Origin: Glandiceps talaboti
Lineage: Eukaryota > Hemichordata > Enteropneusta > Spengelidae
Assembly (NCBI RefSeq): GCF_964340395.1
Contig: NC_135567.1
Location: forward strand, 8,999,158 to 9,063,157
Direction of reading: 5' to 3'
Length of the DNA: 64,000 nt
Below are positions 59,733 through 64,000 of this stretch, in pieces; position 1 is the stretch's first letter, and each line of letters begins with the position of its first letter. The notes under the pieces are model-generated. The model ran no database searches and was not told the origin of the DNA. It saw only the letters and a list, made by a program, of their open reading frames with translations. The position numbers and the translations under genes were made by a program.

Positions 59733-62700
59733 CAGACACACAGATGCAGACTCACACACATACACACTGCATATTTGATTTAATTTGGACGTAGAGGTGT
59801 TTGCATATTACATAGTGTGGTAGCGACAATACACTGAATGCCAACATTCTTAAGTTTCAAGGGCATAACTTGATCAATCAAATGAAATTCTTTAAACCTG
59901 CCAATACCTTGTTCTACTTTAATTCGAAGTGATAAAATACGCTTTGACTCTAACATTTCTGAAGAATTCAATAGTTTCCCTTTAGCTGTGTTACACTTTC
60001 TCGTGAATGGTGGTATTTTCAGAGTAGTCATTTTTCCTGATAATAGATCCCTAACAGTAAATTCCATATCTGCCAATATTTCATCTCCTGGTTTAACAAG
60101 CCAAAGACGTGAAAGCACCAAATGACGTGATAGAAAAATGAGTTTGTCCGTGCTGTGATTTTGGTATGGACTGTATGATGTAACCCAAGCTGTTGGAGTC
60201 CTTGGTTTTTGAATGAAACGATCTGTACAGTCGATTATGTCTCTAATATTGGGGAAAACTCTTTTAAAAGAAAGAGGCATATACTTGTTTATTTGCTGAC
60301 GAGAATGCCACTATAGGACATGTAACATAATTCTTGCTAACATTGTTATCCAGATTGTAAATATCTTTGACTCCAAACTTTGAGAAACACCAAACAGATC
60401 TCCGCTAACAATAGATAATAACCCTAACCTAAACTTTCATTATATACTTTTCGAATTTTGTCAGTTTCCTTTGGGATCCTGGTTTATCACAACTATATCT
60501 TTATGTTGATACTTGGGTTCACTATTTGAATGGCAACCACTCAAGTAAATACGTTTTGTGAGTAAAAAAATGACTAAATTATACAGTGTATACAGAAATG
60601 CAATACTAGGATTCCTGAACATAATTTGGTGGACGTGTCTGATTCTAAACCTTCATCAACGACAAGTTTCCTGCAGAGTACCCCGGCGTTATTCAGTTTT
60701 GTAGCCATTCTTTTATTCTCAGTCTCAGGTTTGTCTAGGTATTTCATTGTTAGGTCTATCTGCACAGAAACATCCATCACACTCAGATCTGCATCACCCA
60801 TTGCTTCTTGGGAGACTGTATATTGATAATCACGAGGTATTGGGGTTGATATGATTTGTTTAAACTCTGTAAACAATGAAACAAAACAACTCATAGTCAC
60901 ATCAATATTGAATTCGGCTCATATCAGTAGCAATCATTTATATATTTAGGGTTCTTAGCTGGTTAGAAGTTTGTGTAGTATTCAAAGCAATATAAAAAAT
61001 CATGGGAAAAAACCGTCCCTTTGAAGAACTCAAAATACAGCATTTTCATCAAAACTTGTAAGTGTCGGTCCTCTAAGTATTACAAAATGTATCAGCATTA
61101 GCGATATTACTACCTAAATGTTATTCCAAAAATTATGTAATAGGTTCAGTATAAACTAAATTTATGGGGCATATTATTCTAATCATTGACAGCAAAATTA
61201 CAATATAGTGGCTCACTGGTATTGGACTTGTCAAACCATGGTATATTGCACCATATGCGAGTACAGTACTTAATCTGTATCACACTTACCAAAATAATTA
61301 GCCTGGCAACTGCTATCAATTACTTCTACTTCAAGATACATCCCATCATATAGCTTAGGATATGTGATGTCATTATCGGGTGCGCGGTAAACATGGTTGT
61401 CGTTCACTACAGCTGGTTTCCCGTCATCGTCGAGGGCTTCATTCCAATACACTAGACGTCGACGACACTTAAATGTTGAGCGTGTGGTGTTAACTTTGTG
61501 TTCCCCAGTGGTTGTAGGGAAATAAAGTCAGGGTGGGATGCACTTCTGTTGGCCCCTGATTTCGTATAAAATGACGGAAGCAAATACTGGAATATTTGCT
61601 TGGTTGTCATGATACTTCCCCTCTTCAGAAATTTCACCAGTGCACTTCAACTGCTGTCGCATGGACTTGGATTGCATTGGAAATAGGTGAAATATATCAC
61701 CTCTTATCCACGGATACTTTCGAGCTTTCCTAGCTTTGCTGTCGCTTAGTTACACCCAGGTGCATTGCTGTAGTAGTTAGGCATCTTGGCAACTTTTTAC
61801 GACTAACATAGGTAAAATATTTGACGAAAAAATCTTTTACAACGGGAAACTTGACAGGGTCGTGTTTGCCTTGTAGACAACATGTATTAAATACGCGACA
61901 ACCATTTTGAAATTCTCGCCCTACCATCACATAAATAAACAGCGCCCGCACCCATTGGTTGCCATGCGAACCTCGCACAAATACTGCGTATTGTCAGAGT
62001 CATTTACTCAGGTCAGTTGAATGGGTCGTGGAAATATCAAGGTTACATAGAAAACGTATAATGCGTATACAGTAAAATACTTTATATTAAGAAATTTGGC
62101 ATATTGAAATCCTGTAGATTTTTTAAAGGCATCGGGTTTACATACCAAACATTGGTTGCGTAATTATATTACTGTTACGATCCAAAATATCGTATTTCGG
62201 AATTATGGGAATAAATTCTACTTTTCAGCATTGTAGGCCATAGGTCAGAAGTAGACTGTCGATTACGAATCTGGGCAAACATGATGTAACTGAAATTCAC
62301 ATGATTGGTAAGAGAAAGGTACATATTAGTTTTTATGATGCCATGATCTTATGGTGTGATTTTCTATATTTAGTCGTTGTGTAAATTCCATTGTATTGGA
62401 AGTATACTTAAATATGATAATTAAACATCCAGGAGCACTCGGATAGGTGATTCTGGCAAGCCGAAATCTCTTCTCAGTCGTGACTAATTCCCGATTTGGA
62501 CCTGAACGATCCCGTACGAGAGTATGAGAGTGTGAGTGCTAGAGTGCAACGTTAGAACTATGCATACTTATACCGTTCGACTCTATAACTCACAACATTA
62601 CCAATGTATTGATATAGGTTGGTGTTGACAGCGTGAAGTCAACTCGTTTTTGGATAATAGAAAGTGAAGGTGTGTTACGGTGAAAGCAATGTAATAAGAA

Positions 62701-62828
62701 GATATGATTAGAATACATCGTAATAATATTTATATTACTTACATCATCTTTGTCATTCACACGTGAACCAGCTTCTACCAGTAGACGAACGATTTCAGCA
62801 GTACCGTAACTACACGCATAGGTCAACA
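41932..62828 (-). CDS. Roco-family protein with N-terminal ankyrin-like repeats, 3' part of gene
   Basis: Exons supported in order: 62828-62743 (ankyrin repeat), 54943-54833 (ankyrin repeat), 48388-48344, 45582-45502, and the large last exon 45174-41932. All have AG/GT borders and all internal junctions are phase 0, so the peptide reads through without a stop. Exons 3-4 together look like a divergent ankyrin repeat (GSTFLEDVL... FSEMVDLLVCIIA). The last exon holds LRRs, a ROC GTPase, a COR region and a Cys-rich tail. Such multidomain Roco proteins are GTP-binding scaffolds that dimerise through COR. The first visible exon starts with two bases of a split codon, so more exons lie beyond 64 kb. 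No kinase domain follows COR. The nearest familiar type is MFHAS1-like. Joining the ankyrin and Roco exons is inference from phase and order. Confidence 0.72.
45502..45582 (-). CDS. 81-nt exon of the Roco gene
   Basis: Acceptor ATCTATTAG and donor GATAAG|GTAAGT enclose 27 codons, EPFRGWRFSEMVDLLVCIIA then L-C-D-I-P-D-K. The central M-V-D-L-L-V resembles helix 2 of an ankyrin repeat. Phase 0 at both ends, reading directly into the Roco last exon. Confidence 0.68.
45825..46170. repeat. ~125-bp tandem repeat, 3 units, in a Roco intron
   Basis: Units contain TTGTTATCTTTGCAATA, TTGGCTGTTGC and GGGCGTGGTCTTGTTGCTAG followed by an ATTTGCA...CATTTGTCTA part. Related words occur at 34970-35140. Confidence 0.75.
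46385..46785 (+). mobile_element. CR1/L2-like LINE 3' end
   Basis: Reads L-I-Q-N-T-S-A-R-F-I-I-R-I-K-N-H, a frameshift, then L-N-G-T-T-S-S-Y-L-Y-D-L-L-T-V-Y, KPSRCLCSYNQQQLIVSRIT and F-Y-Y-A-A-P-K-P-R-N-A-F. This is the familiar C-terminal block of non-LTR retrotransposon ORF2. It lies antisense to the Roco gene. Confidence 0.82.
46800..46925. repeat. Intron repeat, AATTTGCATAATTA family
   Basis: A unit with AATTTGCATAATTA, AGTAATTAGGCAATATCTTA, GAAATGCA and ACAAAG. Related units: 48425-48690 (two) and 52015-52400 (three). Shared CACAGCTTCTRAAAA word. Confidence 0.6.
47555..47985 (+). mobile_element. LINE 3' end
   Basis: Reads L-P-Y-E-E-R, then F-K-I-A-T-K-T-F-D-P-T, S-A-T-R-G-H-S-Y-K-H-F-K-E-N-T-R-L-D-I-R-K-H-S-F, and after a stop R-L-D-K-L-S-E-E-L-P-Y. 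All are standard positions of the LINE C-terminus. Confidence 0.82.
48344..48388 (-). CDS. Small 45-nt exon of the Roco gene
   Basis: Acceptor CGTTTTGCAG and donor AAAAAG|GTATGA enclose 15 codons, GSTFLEDVLTNYKKK. After the previous exon's ...NATCD it gives D-G-S-T-F-L-E-D-V-L, resembling helix 1 of an ankyrin repeat. Phase 0 at both ends. It is short, so it is supported mainly by its splice sites and by reading into the next exon. Confidence 0.6.
48425..48690. repeat. Intron repeat, AATTTGCATAATTA family, two units
   Basis: Units at about 48425-48545 and 48575-48690 with CATTTGCATAAT, TAATTAGSC and AACAAAGTGCACAGCTTCT. Confidence 0.6.
49265..49520. repeat. (TGTAC)n minisatellite
   Basis: About 48 pentamer units with variants (TGCAC, TGTGC, TTGTA). 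It reads as open frames in several phases on both strands; all are artefacts. Confidence 0.95.
49824..49910. repeat. (TA)n microsatellite
   Basis: About 43 uninterrupted TA units in a Roco intron. Confidence 0.95.
50450..50830. repeat. Direct repeat, ~308-bp spacing
   Basis: 50451-50518 and 50759-50828 share GATATTTCGA-CCCAATCCTCATA, AAAGG-TATA-TATT and AGCGAAGT-ATAAG. Between them lies unique sequence. Confidence 0.65.
50789..51030 (-). mobile_element. LINE endonuclease (APE-type) N-terminal fragment
   Basis: Minus strand reads VQLNVGGWTQWNDCLRQRIL, then A-D-N-V-T-I-N-E-T-R-L-P and Y-N-W-I-G-H-N-R. This matches the start of APE-like LINE endonucleases (N-V-x-G-W ... E-T-H-L), with the catalytic Glu kept and His of E-T-H changed to Arg. 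Truncated after about 65 residues. Confidence 0.7.
51360..51510. repeat. CCTATAGG-rich palindromic cluster
   Basis: CCTATAG/CTATAGG words occur about nine times within 130 bp (51400-51500), several in direct succession, giving many alternative hairpins. Confidence 0.75.
51418..51729 (-). mobile_element. Penelope-like element fragment (GIY-YIG endonuclease end)
   Basis: Minus strand reads S-S-E-V-S-N-H-I-H-K-Y, V-S-T-L-D-R-E-P-D-W-F-D-R and R-G-I-K-E-A-V-Y-N. The H-x(n)-L-D-R-E-x-x-W-x-x-R-x-I-K-E-A motif is the second half of the GIY-YIG nuclease found at the C-terminus of Penelope-like retroelements. The G-I-Y/Y-I-G half and the RT are missing. Alternating Y-R-R tail is a CTATAGG-rich repeat. 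Confidence 0.65.
52015..52400. repeat. Intron repeat, AATTTGCATAATTA family, three units
   Basis: Units start at about 52030, 52185 and 52310, each with ATTTG-ATAATTA-like, AATTAGGC/AATATGC, and GAATGCAAG words. Confidence 0.6.
53030..53150. repeat. (GATT)n(GGTT)n(GATT)n microsatellite
   Basis: Tetranucleotide tract with a GGTT block in the middle, in a Roco intron. Confidence 0.95.
53280..53490. repeat. Degenerate TTATTACAAAT repeats
   Basis: TTATTACAAATNTCGGC-like words occur about nine times with irregular spacing of 20-30 bp. Confidence 0.7.
53972..54071. repeat. 100-bp long-arm hairpin (foldback element)
   Basis: Left arm 53972-54011 (CTTGATATT...GCCCTCGGTG...GGAT...GATCAGCA) pairs with right arm 54027-54071 (TGCTGATC...ATCC...CACCGAGGGC...AATATCAAG). 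The loop is about 15 nt and the arms have a few indels. It could be a tiny MITE or a hairpin RNA source. Confidence 0.75.
54833..54943 (-). CDS. Ankyrin-repeat exon of the Roco gene
   Basis: Exactly 111 nt (37 codons), with acceptor CCCTATTAACAG and donor GAT|GTGAGT. It encodes D-D-T-T-S-L-Y-C-V-C, then ANIVRILIAAGGDVNATCD, an ankyrin repeat with a longer helix-1 loop. Joined to the preceding exon it forms the usual turn (V-N-D-K-D-D-D-D-T-T-S-L). Being phase 0 at both ends, it could be skipped or duplicated without changing frame. Confidence 0.78.
55970..58350 (+). pseudogene. SWIM zinc finger / YqaJ-exonuclease gene remnant
   Basis: Pieces in order: 55973-56220 (RWFANAISLNLGMS ... INAYLRSVWRRSDERLINYR), frameshift, 56230-56405 (KMFVDGHVHGVKIHQVSV, stop, FIRETSQSAKTKHGLYCKVV) ending at a GTAAGT donor; 57388-57480 (VTDRLCTWDKPRRESMP); 57493-57720 (LDPVPDNETFV ... 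NKFTQGQISVPEWF); 57895-58330 (FECTCCGKLVWLLEIKC ... YRDKLPTEVAQGKPYHV ... KDTSTW ... SVERIHFDPEMW). The L-E-I-K-C, Y-R-D and V-A-Q-G-K blocks are the nuclease core of YqaJ-type exonucleases; the R-x-R-x-x-x-x-x-Y/W-K-x-x-x-G front matches animal SWIM-YqaJ proteins. Stops and frameshifts are frequent. It is antisense inside a Roco intron, and may have come with a transposon. Confidence 0.72.
59205..59350. mobile_element. 146-bp foldback MITE-like element
   Basis: ATGGTTCCAATTAGTTAC...AGTAATG at the left pairs with CATTACT...GTAAGTAATTGGAACCAT at the right. An inner pair (CTTTGTCAAATTATCTG / CAGATAGCTTGACAAAG) continues the fold. Nearly the whole element is one hairpin, with a loop of about 15 nt. 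Confidence 0.75.
59530..59765. repeat. (CA)n, (CATA)n, (CCTA)n and (CATG)n microsatellites
   Basis: A chain of short-period tracts; the open frames through it are artefacts. Confidence 0.95.
59780..61800 (-). pseudogene. THAP/DDE_Tnp_4-type transposase remnant
   Basis: Minus strand, 5' to 3': THAP-like end near 61560 (SASHPDFI), a frameshift, then 61500-61294 (TTGEHKVNTTRSTFKCRRRR ... PKLYDGMYLEVEVIDSS) ending at TTTG|GTAAGTG. It splices in phase to 60868 (EFKQIISTP ... MKYLDKPETENKRMATKLNN). After a gap come the catalytic-domain pieces at 60280-59780 (FKRVFPNIRDIIDCTDRFIQ, then K-P-G-D-E-I-L-A-D, then MTTLKIPPFTRKC, then R-I-K-V-E-Q-G-I-G-R). The first Asp (D-C-T-D) and the second (L-A-D) of the DDE triad are present, as is the terminal E (V-E-Q). 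The HTH part and a loop between D1 and D2 are deleted, so it is dead. Confidence 0.72.
62743..62828 (-). CDS. Ankyrin-repeat exon of the Roco gene
   Basis: Flanked by CTATACAG and GATGAT|GTAAGT. It encodes LTYACSYGTAEIVRLLVEAG followed by S-R-V-N-D-K-D-D, a near-canonical ankyrin repeat: helix 1, helix 2 with I-V-R-L-L-V-E-A-G, then the V-N turn. It ends in phase 0, matching the next ankyrin exon at 54943. It begins with two bases of a split codon, so at least one more exon lies upstream. Confidence 0.75.
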
Positions 62829-62849
62829 CTGTATAGTACTATTGGATAA

Positions 62850-64000
62850 ACCATACATAAATCTAACAAATGTTAATTACAGTAACATTATTGATAATCT
62901 AAAGTCAAGTGAAATGTTTTGATAATTCAATGCAAGGATTCTTCTGTCTCTGTAGGTAAATGAATATGACTAAAGTAAGAAATGTACAAATATAAATTAG
63001 ATTGCCATGTAGATTACCATTATGCCATGTTACCTTAATTCTGTCTCAGTCTGTAATTTTTTTCTGGCAGTCGTTGATTAATACGATCAAACATTCTACT
63101 GTAACAAAAGTTTAAATAATGTTGTAAGATCAAATAAGTACTTTATTTTTACTGGAATATATTCATAGCTTACCAAATATTCTTATCGTTATTGTTAAGC
63201 TTACATCGTCACAACAATAACTCCTATACGTATGTATATCATCAGCGTATTGTTTTGTCTATCTATATCTTTTTAAGCATAAAATATTTTATCTCTATAT
63301 GTATAGTGATGCCATATATATCAAGATTGCCATCGAAATCAAGCATACTCTATTCTGTAATTTCACATTGATTTATACATCGTGAGTCCCGTGTAATCGA
63401 TGAGGGCGCACTATATAAACGAATTACACTGCTGGAACATAGACTAACACAGTTTTCACTAGTTCAAAGTACGAGTTAGTATAAAATATAGCCAGAGTCA
63501 GTGGAGCCATTAGACCCAGGGTGCGAAATTAACGCCGGTCCTTCGGCCCGAGACCAACAGATTTCCGTTCGGACCGACAGTTTTTCAGAATTACAACAAT
63601 GTATCGGTCCTTATGACCGATTGAAATTTGGAGTAAATAATAACATTTATTCAAAGATATATCCAATTTCACCTACATGAATCTGATCTTGTGTTACCTA
63701 TTTTACTCTCGACATCTCGTTCAAGTCAAGCGGCACAGAGCTAGCTCGCTACGTGTTGTTGCCAATGTTGATATCATGTCTACATGATGTAGCATACAGC
63801 GTCTAATCATCTGCGTCTTAGACATTCAGACTCATTTTACGCATTCAGCGCATACGTCTTTTTCCGCCATGATATCGTACTCATTTAATCATTGTTGTAA
63901 AGTTTACTGCTCGAAGTGTATGAAACTTTTAACGTGTTTGAGACAGTTCCACGTTGAATTTATAAAGTATGTGGCGATATTTAGAAGGCGGCAATGAGCT
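62850..64000. other. Right edge of window, no gene recognised
   Basis: Upstream intron of the Roco gene by inference. A GC-richer segment at 63500-63610 (GGTGCGAAATTAACGCCGGT ... GACCGACAG) stands out from its AT-rich surroundings and may be a piece of a transposable element, but no domain was recognised. Confidence 0.4.

Overview
This is animal (metazoan) genomic DNA: AT-rich, intron-containing, with no operons and a very high load of microsatellites, satellites and decayed transposable elements. NXPE-family and Roco-ankyrin genes, DIRS-type, Penelope-type and CR1/RTE-like retroelements, a THAP/DDE element and SWIM-YqaJ genes together fit a marine invertebrate (lophotrochozoan or invertebrate deuterostome). 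The sequence alone does not fix the species.

Layout. 0.3-1.1 kb: a 146-bp satellite. 2.1-4.1 kb: an inverted-repeat element (copy A) with a 23-bp minisatellite core. 4.9-13.5 kb: a complete five-exon NXPE-like gene on + (573 codons; all four introns keep frame), with a tRNA-derived SINE, a 69-bp and a ~67-bp satellite, and (TA)n and (GTCT)n tracts in its introns. 13.5-15.6 kb: a truncated inverted copy (B) of the 2.1-kb element; it abuts the last codons of the NXPE gene and appears to supply its stop codon. 15.7-16.7 kb: microsatellites and a ~97-bp tandem repeat. 16.7-30 kb: a rearranged block of antisense LINE fragments mixed with four copies of a signal-peptide-like first exon (two intact, two frameshifted). 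31.4-35.8 kb: a DIRS-like retrotransposon with stops, split by a ~3.2-kb insertion. 38.1-39.1 kb: two direct copies of a ~454-bp unit, each starting at a hammerhead ribozyme, plus a hammerhead on the opposite strand. 41.9-62.8 kb: a Roco (LRR-ROC-COR) gene on the minus strand with ankyrin-like upstream exons; its 5' end lies beyond the window. Its introns hold LINE, Penelope-like, SWIM-YqaJ and THAP/DDE remnants.

Only two genes look functional: the NXPE-like gene and the Roco-ankyrin gene. The most unusual structures are the hammerhead-bounded tandem unit (retrozyme-like), the inverted pair of minisatellite elements around the NXPE gene, and the multiplied secretory-leader exon cassette. All protein assignments come from motifs read by eye and knowledge of the families; no database search was possible.
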